The position numbers and the translations under genes were made by a program. The notes under the pieces were generated by a model. It did no database searches. It was given only the letters and a program-made list of their open reading frames with translations, and had not been told where the DNA came from. This document shows, in pieces, positions 34,925 through 47,300 of a DNA stretch of 64,000 nt. This DNA comes from Margaritispora aquatica (taxonomy: Eukaryota; Ascomycota; Leotiomycetes; Helotiales; Discinellaceae): NCBI GenBank assembly GCA_007644065.1, contig VJWN01000007.1:62001-126000 (forward strand), in the 5' to 3' direction. Position 1 is the first letter of the stretch. The number at the start of each line of letters is the position of its first letter.

Positions 34925-37519
34925 TCAAAGCATATTGAAACGCTTGCCAGCCATAGCCTTGTTAATGTTATGGCCAGTTCGTCTGTTGAATTCCTCGGCT
35001 GCATGAGTCCATACCTCCTCTCTCAATGCTAATGTGATTTCGACCAAGATACTGTCCAATTCGTCGTTCCATACGATGCCTGGTCGACTTTGCTGTCCTC
35101 GAGGCTGGGAGCTTTGTCCCTGACCTCTGAGTCCTCGTCCTTGGCATGCAAGTTCTCTCTTACGTTGACTGAGAGGGACGAATACTTCACCTTGTGCAGC
35201 GAACAGAACGGGTGCAGTACGCCCATATCGAGAAGTGCAACCTCCAGCGGTTAAGCTAGGAAGGAGGCCCTTGTTCAAACGGATCTCGTTGAGGGTCTTC
35301 GCAATTTCCTCGAAGGATAGGTTTTCGCTTTCATACATGTTGACAATTTGAATGTTCTCGGGATCGTTGGCACCGTAACCACGTTTGGCAATCATTGGCT
35401 TCTTTCCACGTTTGAGACCGCGCTTGCGCAACGAAGCATCTCCGATTTCAGCGGAAGGAAGCAAAGGTGGTGCCTGGTTGACTTCCCAGGGCAGATCGGT
35501 CGTGCCAGCAAATCTAGATGGACGGAGATGACGCTGGGATTGACTGAACTTTTGGTTCGAAAGACGGCCTGCAATGCGGAGGATAGGCTCTTCTTGCTCA
35601 AAATCTGCCTCACTGGGCTCCTCCAAATATCCGACAGCAAACTCGTCGACCTCCTTCTCAATCGACTCCTCCAAATTCTCTTGTCTGTCCTCATCCTGGT
35701 GCATATCCTTACGTCCAACTGGAGACGATTGCCGATGGCGGAATGTTGAGGGCGTGTGATTTTTGGAGCGTACAGCTTGGTAGTCTGACAAAGTGCCATA
35801 ACTATCTTCGCTCACAGAATTCTGTCTACTGTGTCGTTGGCTGGTATGGTTCGAAGGTTGTCTAGAGATCTTGCGAGATGGTTCTTCCGAATACTCCATC
35901 TCCTCATCATCGTCTTCTTCACCATCTGAAAGTCTTCCAAAGTCTCCAACAGAGAATGGTGCCTTGCCAGTCCGGAGAGAAACATGTCGGGGTCCTGACA
36001 TGGGTTTGACGGCCTTACGAGGGCGGGAAGTCGCGGGGCGTTCACTTCGGCCAACATCGCCACTGCGGGCATGGTTGTTGCTGTCGCGGACACGTCTCTG
36101 GGTTATCATTTCTTGGACGAAAAGGGGATCTACTCACAATTAGCAAGGTTGCGAAAAATGAATCTTCATATAATTCTTACCTTCATCGGCCTGTTCGTCA
36201 TCCTCATCCACAACTTCCTCCACAGTTGTTGGCTTCCAGCCACGTGGTTTCTTAGTTGAAGACTGGGAGTTTTCAGATCCTCGGCGTCCAAACCTATCAC
36301 TGTTCAAAGTAGAAGGTGGAAGCATTTCACTGTAGTCAGAAGATGCATCATCGGAACTATCTGCCATGCTACTATCTTGGAAAGCTGCATAGTTACGCTT
36401 ATGACCAAGGCCTCGGTTTCCATATGCCGAGGGTCCCCTACCAATTGACTTGCCGATAGTGGATTGCATTGATGTTCGAGCAGGTGCAGCAGTTCCACGC
36501 AACTGACTCAATGATTCGGAGGGGGCTCTCGTATCCTTGTCATCATCCGGAGCTCTGCGGGGTGTGATCGGGCCAAAGTTGGTTTTGGAAAGAATGCCAG
36601 GAGCAGGATGGGTAATGGATGGTTTAGGATTACGAGCTTGGAGGGAATCAGAATGATTCTGGCCTCCATTGAGGAGCGCCTCTAAGCCCATTTCCTTCTG
36701 AGCTATTGGAAAAATTAGTACAGGACTTTGAAAAACGGCGTTAATATCAAATATGATAATAGGAAAAGTGAAAGAGGTTGCGCGGATCAATTTTTCTTGA
36801 CAAAAACAAGTTTTGGAAAATTCATACTTCGCTTGCAGCAGCTGCTGACTGAGTTGAGAGAACATCTAACGATACAGATTTGTGCTTTGCGACAAGGTTT
36901 CAAAGAGGTTTGTGACAGCGGAAAATGTGCGGGGCAGACGGAGGATTGATAAGGACGAAGTGTTGGGATTTACTCCGAGTTTTAGAGATTCTAACAAACA
37001 GAGAGATAATATTGAATTTGACATACCTGTTGAATAATAACCTCCAGGATCATTTCGTGGTGTGAGATACTCAGTTGCGCTGGGCAAGGTGCGGGAGGCG
37101 TGGTGGAGAGAATCAACGCGAGCTTTCTTAGCGGCGGTCTCCTTTTCCTTCGTGGCAGGCTCAGTGAGAGTCGCCTGTGCAGGCTCAGTCTCAGCGCGAG
37201 GCTCCATAATACCGTTCATACTATTTTTATTGGACTTAGATGATTGCGAGATATCAACTTGGGCGCGTTGGGTACTGGTTTTGTTGATGTTTGTAGGAAT
37301 TGCGGAAAGACTTGGCGGGCGGGAAGTGACGATAGGGATGGGGATGGAGATGGAGGTTGTAGTCGCGACTACAGCCTTGTCTCCGACCCGAATTTCCTCC
37401 GTAGCGGTTGGCTTTGGTAAGCTGCTGTCAAGTGCCTGTGGAACTGCGTCTTCGGCTACATTCGCAGCAACCGAAGTGGCCTTCTTGGCAATTTTATCTT
37501 CGCTGCCAACCGGTCCCAT
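34925..37519 (-). CDS. Large nuclear-type protein with Myb/SANT-like C-terminal region, unknown role
   Basis: Three exons, 37519-37027, 36702-36181 and 36129-34925, all phase-1 junctions; 739 aa. Junctions give YYST-AQKEMGLEALLNGG and ADE-DPLFVQEMITQRR. Residues 1-500 are low-complexity, Ser/Arg/acidic, with nuclear-type basic clusters. The last 170 residues look folded: a helical segment NLSFEEIAKTLNEIRLNKG in a helix-turn-helix-like setting, then WNDELDSILVEITLALREEV and AEEFNRRTGHNINKAMAGKR, reminiscent of Myb/SANT DNA-binding modules (inference). The first intron is long (324 bp) for this window, so a missed exon is possible. A role in chromatin or transcription is only inferred. Confidence 0.7.
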
Positions 37520-39503
37520 TTCGTCAATCAAGCAAGATTACCGATATTTCTATTTTGTCTGTTCGAACTGATTAGTATGTTTGAGCAAAAGAGTATTGAA
37601 GCGTCTTGTATGAGTTCAAAGGTATCAAATTGAAGTCTCGGAGGATAGAAGTGCAGACGCTTGAGTTCGAAGTAGTAGGTAGAAGTATGTGCTGATGAAA
37701 GAAAAGAAAAGGTGGTAATGACTTGAAGATCTCTTTAAATAGATTTTGAGAACCTTCCTTCGAGCTCAAAGAGAATTGAATTGGATTCGAGGTGAAACTG
37801 AAGGGTTTCGTAGGTGCTTGGGTTTGTAGACTGAGGGCAATGCTCTGTGACTTAGCATATCTGGAATCCCATGTATGTTGATTAACAGACAAGAGCGCTC
37901 TACCACAATCATAAGTGGTTTGGGTACAATGAAAATCTCAAAAGCATAACTAATTCCAATAAACCGGATAAAGTGAACAGTGCTAACTCCCTTCGAGTTT
38001 TGTGTAAGGCAAAACATTGGATTGGAATCTCGCTGAGAGTATGATAGCTGAGTTGGGACTGTGACAGAATCCGAAACCCAAAACTTGTATATAAGAAATA
38101 TATGGGTATTCTTGATGTGCTAGAGGCAATGGGGCGATTCCAGTAATCCAGTAAAGGCTTTTTGCTTGAAAGTGCTGTCCAAAAGTAGCAGATCAAAAGA
38201 TGCTAGTGCATATAAAAAGATGACCAACTGGATAAGCAAATCACCACCTACCTACGATAACGACAAGGAAGAGAAGGACTGGGAGGTGGCGACAACGGTG
38301 AATCAATACTAATGACCACCAAAGCCCGCAACAGCGATAAGCAAAGAAAGCAATGAGAAACGCTAGCGATGTCCATATAACGTCCCCGACAACGACCTGA
38401 AGAACAAAGCCCACAGCGACAACGACAAGGAAGAGCAAGACTGAGAAATGGCGACAGTGGTGCACCAGTACTACTGACCATCAAAGTCCGCGACAACGAT
38501 GACTAAGAGTAGGAGTGGGAAATGACGACAACGGTGTATCATTGCTACTAACCACCAGAGTTCGACAACGACAAGGAAGTGAAGGAATGAGAAATGCCAG
38601 CGACATCTCACTGACGACTCCATACGACGACGTCCCGCATGACAAATCCCTCAGCGACAACGACAAGCAATTGTAGGATTTGGGAATGGCGACGATGAGT
38701 GATGCAGGAATGACCGTGTTGACGACGCTCGTGAAGAGGAAATAGAGGAGATAGCGACAACGACTCCCGACAGCGATTTGAAGCTGAACGTGCCGCCAAG
38801 TAAAATCAATCTGCTCAGAAAATCAAAGAAAAGAGGGTGAATGCTGACGACGACCCTGCTGAGGATAATCGTGTTGACGACGCCGGTAGGGAATATGTAG
38901 GGAGGTTGGCGACGACGATCTGCGACAACGATCTAGAACGACGACGACAACCCAAAACCTGATCGTGAGAATGAAATCTGCGTACCTTGGTGTGGAGTCG
39001 AAAAATGGTATCTCTCGATCTGTGGGATGCTATGCCGAGCTGAAGAAGTGTTGTGCCGAGTTGAAGGACCAAATGATCGAAGGAGTGGTGTGGTCGTGTG
39101 GAAGAGTAAGATGTGTTGGGTAGATGGATGGCGGAGAACTAGTCCGAATGATGTGTTCTGGGGATGGAGGAATAGGTTAGGAGGAGGGTGTTATATACAC
39201 GAGAATTTGGGGCAGATTTGAAAGTGAACAGATGGTTTTTGCTAATTCATTTGAGGTTCTTGATTTGGATGGGAGGATCCCATTTGGGATGTGTGGAAGG
39301 TGAACTCGAGATGAAAAGCGAAGTTCTGGACTCGATGGTTAGCATTTTATCTAAGAAGCTGAACGTAGACAAGAATAAAATAACTTACTCTAGGTTCGGG
39401 TTGCATATTCAAGCTTGAAGACTCGCTTATTTTTCTACAGCTCAAAGAAGTTTTCTCGCTAAACAGCCTTTCTGATTTGATTTCGAGTCCAAGGCTATAT
39501 ATT
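37520..39503. other. Intergenic with a degenerate repeat array
   Basis: About 2 kb between the 5' end of the SANT-like gene and the 3' end of the TatD gene. The main content is the CGACAACGAC array, listed separately. No gene is supported; frames on the minus strand within the array are only translations of the repeat. Confidence 0.5.
38255..38955. repeat. Degenerate tandem array with CGACAACGAC unit heads
   Basis: Units start with CGACAACGACAAGGAAG or a decayed version and run 72-100 bp: 38255-38328, 38329-38416, 38417-38490, 38491-38562, 38563-38654, 38655-38754, then more degenerate copies to about 38,955. Two subtypes can be told apart. Type A (38255, 38417, 38491) carries CAACGGTG-like and ACCACCA elements. 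Type B (38329, 38563) carries AGCGA..TC, ACGTCCC and a CTCAG/CACAG end. The order is A-B-A-A-B, then diverged. The array does not keep one open frame. Confidence 0.75.
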
Positions 39504-40646
39504 TCATGAGAAGACGAATCGATGCCAATTCTCGGCCAGCTTCTTCACACCCTCATCCAAACCCCATTTCTTGACCCCACAGATCTTCCTACACATCTCT
39601 TCGAGCCTAGCATCCATCTCCTCGCCCGCGATATGCAAGTCGCTTTCAACCAATATCCTATCATCTGGGGCCTGTTTAATGACCTCAATTGCCTTGGCAG
39701 TATGGGCAGGAGACATATTGATAGCAGAGGAAAAGGAGAAATATATATCGCTTGGGACAGACGGATGGCAGTATTGCTTTAATGACTCTGGAGGACCCGA
39801 GAAAGAGTGTAGACATATCCGTGGTGGAAAAGGTTTGGGTGTCTCCTCTGGATCTTCATCAGATTCGGACTCTTCTGGCAGTGGCATCTTTTCTGCTTTT
39901 CTTCTTTCCCTCTTGCTAATCACGGTCTTCTCATATCCTTTCCACGTCTCTTGTAATGTGTCGAATAGCACACCGTGAACTTGAACTCCATGAACAGATA
40001 CAGCTCTTTTCATCTTGCCAGCAAGTTTGAGCTGAGCTTTCAAAATGACTTTCTGATGATCCATGTGAACTCGATATGAAGACAAAGTCCGCCCTTCTCT
40101 ACCACCAGGTGTCAAGCTATCGTCCCTAGAATCTTCTACTTCATTCGCAAAACCCTTGGGCAATCGAAAGCCTTTATCAAGTCCAATCTCCCCAACAAGA
40201 GCAAGAGGATATTTCTCCAGATATCTTTTCGTTTCTTGAAGGAAAGCTGACAAAGACCGAGGCTGAGGCAGCGAGCTCATGAACTCAGAATCAACAGGTG
40301 AAGGCTTCAAAATCGCTTCATAGTGGCTTCTCTTGAACTCTTGGGACTGGGCATCGGTCACCGAGGCATTCGTGTCATCGTACATTTGATAAGAGAACCA
40401 AGGATGCCAACCGAAGCAAGGAACAAAACACTCATCTCGTGTCTCAGTCACATCAGGACGTCCTTTTATTCCAAACTTCTCCGCGACTTGAGCTACTAGC
40501 TCTTGATCCTGTTCTCGAGTAGCCATTACTGTCAAGACTCGTGCTTTCATATGTGGTATGGAGTCGACGGTGCTCATGGTATCGGTCGGGTGGCAATGAG
40601 CATCGTAGACGCCTAAGTGCCACGGGAATGGTTCACTTGCAGCCAT
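39504..40646 (-). CDS. TatD-family metal-dependent hydrolase (Scn1-like)
   Basis: Single exon, 380 aa. The TatD metal ligands are visible: DAHCHPTD (residues 15-22), the FGWHPW stretch, GEIGLD (catalytic Glu), the SVHGVQVHG region, [13 protein letters not shown] (conserved His) and ILVESDLH (final Asp). The length and inserts, including an acidic Lys/Glu/Pro stretch before the LHSF motif, fit the fungal Cut9-interacting Scn1 branch rather than bacterial TatD (about 260 aa). The fold hydrolyses DNA in tested relatives (established for TatD); Scn1 was found as a partner of the APC subunit Cut9 in fission yeast. No signal peptide, so probably cytosolic or nuclear. Confidence 0.9.
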   Translation of the reverse strand: MAASEPFPWHLGVYDAHCHPTDTMSTVDSIPHMKARVLTVMATREQDQELVAQVAEKFGIKGRPDVTETRDECFVPCFGWHPWFSYQMYDDTNASVTDAQSQEFKRSHYEAILKPSPVDSEFMSSLPQPRSLSAFLQETKRYLEKYPLALVGEIGLDKGFRLPKGFANEVEDSRDDSLTPGGREGRTLSSYRVHMDHQKVILKAQLKLAGKMKRAVSVHGVQVHGVLFDTLQETWKGYEKTVISKRERRKAEKMPLPEESESDEDPEETPKPFPPRICLHSFSGPPESLKQYCHPSVPSDIYFSFSSAINMSPAHTAKAIEVIKQAPDDRILVESDLHIAGEEMDARLEEMCRKICGVKKWGLDEGVKKLAENWHRFVFS

Positions 40647-43005
40647 TATAATGTGTTATAATATCAAGAATTTCTTAGGATTGTGAATGAGGTTTTGATA
40701 TTTACTGTCCAATACTCATTATAAATTAGCTGTGACGTTAGAGCAGGCTTGTGGCGCTAATGTCTGTGGCTGTGTTCGCCCCTCCAGCCACAGTCTCAAG
40801 ATTTGTAAGCTTGGATTGATCAAGGATTAGCTACATGCCAAGGCAAGACCGTTTGAAGGGAAACCATCGCTTATGAAGGGGGATGATTTGATTCTCGATC
40901 ATGACAGTACCTACTAAAACTGTACATTGGTACTTAACTTTAGGTACTGCCTTAACAAAAGTTATTAGTTTACAATAACGGAAGGTCAGAACAGAGTGGA
41001 GGCTGTAAAGACTTTGTTTGCCTATTATATAGCTGTATCGCCTAACTATGTTGTATTTCTTTTTCATTTCTAGATGCGGATGCGCCATTGAATCGGCGAG
41101 TGGCCCAGACTAATGAAATGTAAATAAGAAAAAAAGAGAAAAACGAAAATACCCAGTATAAAGAAGCAAGTCTTTGTGCTGGCTCGCTGTATGTTGGACA
41201 CTGATTTCCTGTCTTCTGATACTTGAGACATGTATATCAAAAATCAACAAATGGGTCAGACAGCGCCAGCACATATAATCTTACTTAAATCAGAGGCTAG
41301 AAAATCGTCATTCGGGGCTTACGAGGTGGAAGAAGGAAAACGGTTCATATAACGAATGCCAAAAACTGTTGACGAAGAGTTTCAAATCGATAGATCGCTG
41401 TCCTTGGTCCAGGTGATGGAACTACGAATTCGTTATGAATTTCTAGCATTGACCCCATTTAGTCCACAAGAGCAGCTCAAAAGTTTGCATACAAGCGAAG
41501 AGATAGAAAGACAGATAGATGAAGGCGCTCCAATGGGATCCTGTTCCTGAATCGCGCTCGTATTGAAGTCCCAGACTTTCAAGAGACATATGTTCTGCAG
41601 TGTGTGTTTTGTTGATTCGATAGACGGATTCCGAGGGTGGCTGAGTGGCTGAGACCGATTCACTGACAGTATGGACATTCAGATTCAAAATCTCATCTGA
41701 TATCAAGATCCCAAAAGAAACCTAGAACTGCATTGGAAATAGTCCAATGTATTATTCACGGCGGAATAGTGAGATACCGAGGTAAACAATCAGCACTTCT
41801 CAACCACTGTTCGCAAGGTTGCGTGCCTATACTTGTAGTGTTCAAATGCCAATAGCTTATGTAGGAAAAATTGTTGGGAGCAAATCGACTCTTTCTCGAA
41901 GTAGATGGAAGAGGACTACATAATTTTCCGCCATAACTTGATCAAAATTTGTAATGCCTTTGAGAAAGAATCGCCTGGTTGATTTAGTTGTCATTTTTCA
42001 TTTAGACCTCGGCAATCGGTACTGTAGCGAGACAAATCTTCAAAATCTATACTGTTGGGAGGCATTTCATAAAACATGATTCGCATCTTATCTGCTAGAT
42101 CCGGCTAGTGAGTGCATTCTGGTCCTGGCGGTGAGAAAGGATTTCTGTCTATAATTTTTTGGGTGGTACAGTATTGCTTTTCGTCTTGCGTCGCATGCGA
42201 CAGAGGCTGTCCGTGTGACAAATGGATTAATTCATACACGAATTTAATGCAAGTACGGTCAATCTTTTATGAGCATCTAATAGAATCTGTTACTGGGGTA
42301 GAGTTAAGACTATGGAGAAACGTATAAAAGTATCTCTATAGAGATGTGCTCGTATAAGAAATTAGAATATTACCGTTAGCCGTTACTTTTCACATTTTAT
42401 TTAATACTCCTCTTTGGCACTTTAGGAAAGCGGCTTCTCGTTCTCATTTTGAAAAAACCTCTCTCGTAACCGTAATAACACCATACTACTCTTTTGACCC
42501 TACTCTGATGATTCTTGACCTCGTTCCTCTGTTCTTTTTTCTTTGTCTGACCTGCCCGTGACTTTAATCTCTCTACATAGCTCCCCCAAATTTCGTTCAT
42601 AGCCGAGTCATTCATTTACACCTCCAAATACCACCTCTCAGAATCTCAATATAATTCTTACGTACCTCGAGTCAAGAAATGTATCATTATCAGCTGTGTC
42701 TCCTACTTCCTTGAAACTGTAGACAGTTCAGTGGGTAAAACTTGGAAGCAGCAGCACGAAGACATTTTACAGCATGCTCGGGTATTAAGACACTCTACAT
42801 ATGGATCAGATTCACCTGAGCTCACCTAGGTACGGAGTTGCTGGCAACCAAGTCTGTCTTGTTGCTAGTTTGGTGAAGTTGCTCTTATAAACTCCCGTCA
42901 TAATCTCCCAGTTTCTTTTCGCAACTCATCCCTTCACCTCTTCTACAATTCCTAGAGAATCCTAGTCTGGTTACTATCTTGAAAGTGTTCCAAGCGAATC
43001 ACAAA
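40647..43005. other. Gene-free AT-rich stretch
   Basis: About 2.4 kb between the TatD gene start and the secreted-protein gene. No domain-bearing frame. A piece near 41,636 resembles a tRNA A-box but lacks a proper T-arm. The last 250 bp, with a TC-rich leader, should be the promoter of the secreted protein. Confidence 0.5.
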
Positions 43006-44098
43006 ATGCTCTTCACTTCGATCCCATTACTTTTGGGGGCTTTGGCCAACTTGGTAGTTGCTCAAGCCCCAGTTAGCTCGACACAGTCGTGCTTCACCAA
43101 ATATGGTATGTCGTTGAAATACCAAAGCACGAACTTGATACTAACTGGAATAAAGGAAGAACCTCTGTTGCTGGAGTGATTGGAACTACAACAAAATATT
43201 CATCCAGGACACATACTGTCAAAATTACCTCAACTTCAACACCAGTGGTTTCTGTGACATCCCCCCTTCTCACCGAAACGACAACCATCACTTCCACATC
43301 TACAGCGCCAACGGTAAGAAAAATCAGAATCCAATTCCTGGAAGCTATTGAAGCTGATCATATATATAGAGCACTACTACCGTGACCACTTATGCAACAG
43401 TTACCGCTCCTGCTGGCTTCACTCCACTTGCAACCGTGCTGTCTTCTATGGGCTTAGTCAACCTCGGCAAGCGAATGATCACAACCAACGTTCCGATCAA
43501 GACTGTCGTCGCAGCGGCCATACCCACTGGTATTGAGTTCAAAGTGGTCGATGGACAAGCTGCATTTTGCCCATCTCAATACCCCCAGTCTGTGACTTGC
43601 AAGGCCAAATTGTACTACAACGAGATGAAGACCATCACCAAGTATGCTCCAGTAAGCACGTTCACGGTCAGGAACACAATAACTGTATTTCCAACCACCA
43701 CCATCACCACTACGCCTATCGCCACACAAACCGTCGCGGGCAAGACTGTCTATGAGGGTTGCCAAGCGAACAATGTCATCAAGAACTTCAACGGGAATAA
43801 GTTCGTCAGCGTCCCTGTCATCAACCCTTTCATGGCCGCACCTCTGCAGCTCGCATCCGTCACCAACGCCGCCGACTGCTGCGCCGCATGCTTCGATGCT
43901 GGGGGTAACTGTGGAGGTTCGTCGTTCTTGAGTGGCCTCAATATCTGCCTTCTCATCATGGAGAACGTCTGCGCAGCAGGCACTACAGGAATGGTGTTTG
44001 GTATCAAGGACCACCTCCTGATTCCTGGCGTTTTCCTAACCCTCTCCAATGGACCTTGTGGACAATGGGGATACAATTGTTTGTTGAACGACCCATAG
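43006..44098 (+). CDS. Secreted Thr-rich protein with PAN/apple-like Cys region
   Basis: Three exons, 43006-43105, 43156-43313 and 43370-44098; 328 aa. Residues 1-19 form a signal peptide (hydrophobic ILLGALANLVVA-type core, cleavage before QAP). A Thr/Ser-rich segment (about 35-130), typical of O-glycosylated wall proteins, follows. The C-terminal region has ASVTNAADCCAACFDAGGNC and ICLLIMENVC, matching the spacing of fungal PAN/apple-like domains, which bind proteins or carbohydrates (established for the fold). No GPI signal is evident. Junctions give TKYG-RTSVAG and TAPT-STTTVTTYATV. A role at the cell surface or at a host or substrate interface is inference. Confidence 0.8.
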
Positions 44099-44733
44099 AT
44101 GGTGATTCATCGTCGTCTACTTTATTGACAGTACTAGTGCTTAAGAAGAGTGTGTGTCGTAAGGGTTTTCGGGGTCGATGTTAGATGTTAGGAGTGGTAT
44201 TGGTAATGATAATGGAAGGATATAACTTGTCTTTACCGAACGAAATATAGAGGTGAATCCAATTAGATCTTGGATGGGATGTGAATATACCATTTTAATA
44301 AACGTTTGTGCCACTCGCGGTAGGACGTATAAATATACATATATATATATACATATATATATAATTGGCTACATTTACTAATCTGACCATAGTAGCTAAA
44401 GGATTTAGCGACGCCTGGGAATGTGGCAGTGCCATTTCTATCGCAGAAACCTAGGGACTTCTCATTCGCTGCCGTTCGTAAGGAACCTTACTTTATCTGA
44501 CTCTGGAGAAAAGTTCCACCCCGCAATTCTTCACATGTCAACTGAAACACATCCTTTCGTCGATTCACGCACGGCACAACAAATTCAACTAAGGTAGCCA
44601 AGAAGATATCTTGATCTCCTCCCATAAGATATACATTCCAACCTCTTTGGCTCTTTTTTATTTTCTCCTTTCTTTTCAACAATCACAATGCCATTATAGT
44701 CCCACGACCCACGCCAACTTACCATCAGCGACA
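44099..44733. other. Intergenic with TA microsatellite
   Basis: About 630 bp. A TATATACATATATA dinucleotide tract lies at about 44,332-44,365. The in-frame extension of the next gene back to 44,611 is not ATG-supported. Confidence 0.5.
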
Positions 44734-44944
44734 ATGGCAATCTTCAATCCAGCCTACACGATAATCGTGCCCTTCCTCTTCATCTTCACCCTCCCCATCG
44801 CCCTATTCGCCAGTCTCACCACCGTCGTCGCCTTCTCCATCCTCTTCCTCCGCGTGCTGCTCGTCTACTGCGAGCTCGCCGTCGCCGTGATCCCCTACTA
44901 CGTTCTCGGCATGGGGCACCCTTCGCAATCGCAGTCGCACGCCC

Positions 44945-44985
<41 letters not shown>

Positions 44986-45582
44986 AAAAAAACACTCACC
45001 TACACCTACCCACGAGCGACGACTCCTCCGGCAGCGACACGGAGACGGAAACGCCGCAGCAACAGCTCCAGCAGCAACCTGTCCATCGCATCCGCCAGTT
45101 CCGTGATCTTCATGCCGACCAACCTCTCAGACACAGCGCTGCACCTCCCGCTGCCAGCATCGATCGGCCCGGCGCGGGACTTCGAAGGCGTGGGCGGATG
45201 GCGCCTGGATAATCGCTCCGATGACGAGGATGCGCTGTGGACGGGCATGAACAGCAGGCTGGAATTGCCGGCTGATCATGTGCGGCGGCACCATCGGAGT
45301 CATACGGGCGAGGGGTTCATAAGCCAGAAGGGCTTCGCAGGCGGGAGTGGGAATGGCAGTGGAGGCGGGAGGGGTTATAGTCCGGAGAATGTGATGAATA
45401 CGGGGCGTTCGAGGGCCAGGACGCCGACGGGAGTGGCGACCGCGCTGGGCATGGAGGGATACTTTTCGCATCCCATGAGCCCGAGTGCGGGGAAGATGGT
45501 GAGGACCGGGAGGACGGCTTCGGGGAGTTCTGGGAGCTCAAAGGGAAGCAGTGAGCGCATGTTGAGCATGAAGCAACGTTGA
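44734..45582 (+). CDS. Fungal membrane protein with poly-Ala tract, unknown function
   Basis: Single exon, 282 aa from ATG 44734, which follows GCGACAATGG. Residues 1-60 are hydrophobic, with two membrane segments (about 8-30 and 32-60). They are followed by a run of about ten Ala coded by a GCA repeat (44,948-44,975), a basic Arg/Lys patch, then a Ser/Gly-rich polar tail with SPENVMNTGRSRARTPTG. The tail has conserved-looking phosphosite-like elements but no known domain. The coding sequence is GC-rich. It is probably an ER or plasma-membrane protein with a long cytosolic tail (inference). I do not recognise a named family. Confidence 0.75.
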
Positions 45583-46007
45583 GCGGTTTGCATTGTTTGG
45601 GGGTGTTCGTGATGTCGGGGATATCACAGCACGAGCAACGACCATCTATGGACGGGTCATCATAATGATGGTTATGAAATAGGCACCATTCCTGAACATC
45701 AGGATTCACGATTTACGATTGAAACGGGTAATGTTTTACGGAAAAGGCGTATGGAGGGACCTGGTATGGGATAATTGTTTGGATATTGGCGTTCAAATGG
45801 TTGTATAGTCAAGGGTATGTACATTGGGCATAAAATATGCTGTACAAACAATCATAACTTCTTTATTCATGCAGTTCTACCTCCAGCATCTTTTCCAGAG
45901 CCCTTCCAACCTGGTATCAAGACAAGAGTCATACAGAACGCCATATACGCCATAAGCACCAAATCTCTGCCCAGCTTTAGCATCCATCACCCCTCCATCC
46001 CACTGTC
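45583..46007. other. Intergenic between convergent 3' ends
   Basis: About 425 bp between the poly-Ala membrane-protein gene and SPC24. Nothing recognised. Confidence 0.4.
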
Positions 46008-46799
46008 TCACATGCGATCCCACAAGAAATTCGCATAAAACGCTCTCGAATGCTCCTCCTTTCCAATGCGCACAATGTGCACATCCGCCCTCCCCTCCAA
46101 ATTCCTCACAATAACCCTGTTATACACCCCATCCCTCTCCTCTCCATCCTCGCCCTTCCCATCAACACTGCAATTCAGACTCCGATATACCTTCAACTTC
46201 AAACTCGCCTCGTCGCTCTCCATCCTGCCTCGTCTTGTCACGCTCGCGCCCTCGGTGCCTTGTAGCTCGAGCTCCTGCAGCCGTGCTTGGAGATCGGAGA
46301 GCTGTGAGGAGAGACGTTCGGACTCGATTTCGAGATCGGAGGCGGCTTTGGCGACGCGGAATTTCGTGGTGTCGAGGGTGGCTATTTCTGAGGCGTGCGT
46401 GGTGGGGGAGTGGGAGTGAAGAAGGTCGGTGTGTTGTGTGTTGAGGGAGGTCAGAGTTCGTGAGAGTTCTATAGTGGTGGTTGTTAGTTTATGAACTGGT
46501 TTGTTTTGGGTTGGGGAAAGGAGGATGAAAGAAAAGAGGTTGGGCGAAAGTGAGCGTACTTTTCAATGCACTTTCTGATTCTCGGATCCTCAGGTCGCGC
46601 GCTTGTTGGAGTGTCGCGAGGGATTCATTGATGCGTGCTACAGCGAGCTTGTCAGGTTGTATATTAAAATTGCCGATTGTATGGTGGATGAGCTGTGTAT
46701 TTTGTTGTTAGTTGAATGCGCTTTTTGCGATACTCATACATGTCTATGTCTGGCTTGATGTGGAAATCTTACAGTTGCGGGATCTTCATCGAGGAGCAT
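46008..46799 (-). CDS. SPC24: Kinetochore protein Spc24
   Basis: Three exons, 46799-46773 (nine codons), 46692-46560 and 46468-46008, introns of 80 and 91 bp; 206 aa. It begins [21 protein letters not shown], the usual fungal Spc24 N-terminus. A long coiled coil (about residues 30-130) follows, then the small globular domain: [14 protein letters not shown], a [10 protein letters not shown] core and the C-terminus [13 protein letters not shown]. Spc24 pairs with Spc25 in the Ndc80 complex and joins it to inner-kinetochore proteins (established). The yeast protein is 213 aa. It is transcribed away from FIS1 through a 500-bp shared promoter. Confidence 0.92.
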
Positions 46800-47300
46800 T
46801 TTGATGGATTTTTTCGTGAATGCGCTTTTTGTGTATGAGGTTGTGTTTGTGTATACGCGATCGTAGAGTTGATGTCGAGATGTAAATACGGATGGTGATT
46901 CAATTGTATGATTCTTGTGGTTGTGGTGCATCAAAACATCCCTCACAAAATAAAGTGGCTCGTGTCCTGTTGGTGGGGAAACCGGTGACGTACTTTCCTT
47001 CCACAGTGTCACAAGCCACATCACATCACATCATATCAGGAAGGTTCTCAACGCCACACGTACTGTACTGTAGGTAGAAGCATCCATTACTTGGGACAAT
47101 CTGGAACTTGGACTTGCTTGCACATTCAATTACCTTACCATACACCAAATACACTTCTACAACATTACACCTCTATCGCACCTTCTCCTCAACCTTCGCA
47201 ACTACAACACCGAAACACACTCGCAGATTGGAAGGCGAAAGATATCAAGAGCCAGGAACGAAAGAACGAAAGAACGAAAGACAGAAAGAAAGAAGACACA
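46800..47300. promoter_or_regulatory. Divergent promoter SPC24 / FIS1
   Basis: 501 bp between two start codons. Contains a GAACGAAA-type purine repeat at about 47,258-47,299 directly upstream of the FIS1 ATG, likely in its 5' leader. No classical TATA box is clear. Confidence 0.5.

Noticed and set aside
38241..38799. Minus-strand frames with CRCR/LSL-type repeats
   Set aside because: They are translations of the CGACAACGAC array, change frame between units and contain no steady reading frame.
41630..41710. tRNA-Leu/Ser-like A-box (GGTGGCTGAGTGG) in an intergenic region
   Set aside because: The downstream ATTCAAAATC is a poor B-box and no acceptor stem pairing was found by eye. A covariance-model tRNA scan would settle it.
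44332..44365. TA-rich tract as a possible origin or insertion site
   Set aside because: Simple dinucleotide microsatellite; no flanking duplication or inverted repeat seen.
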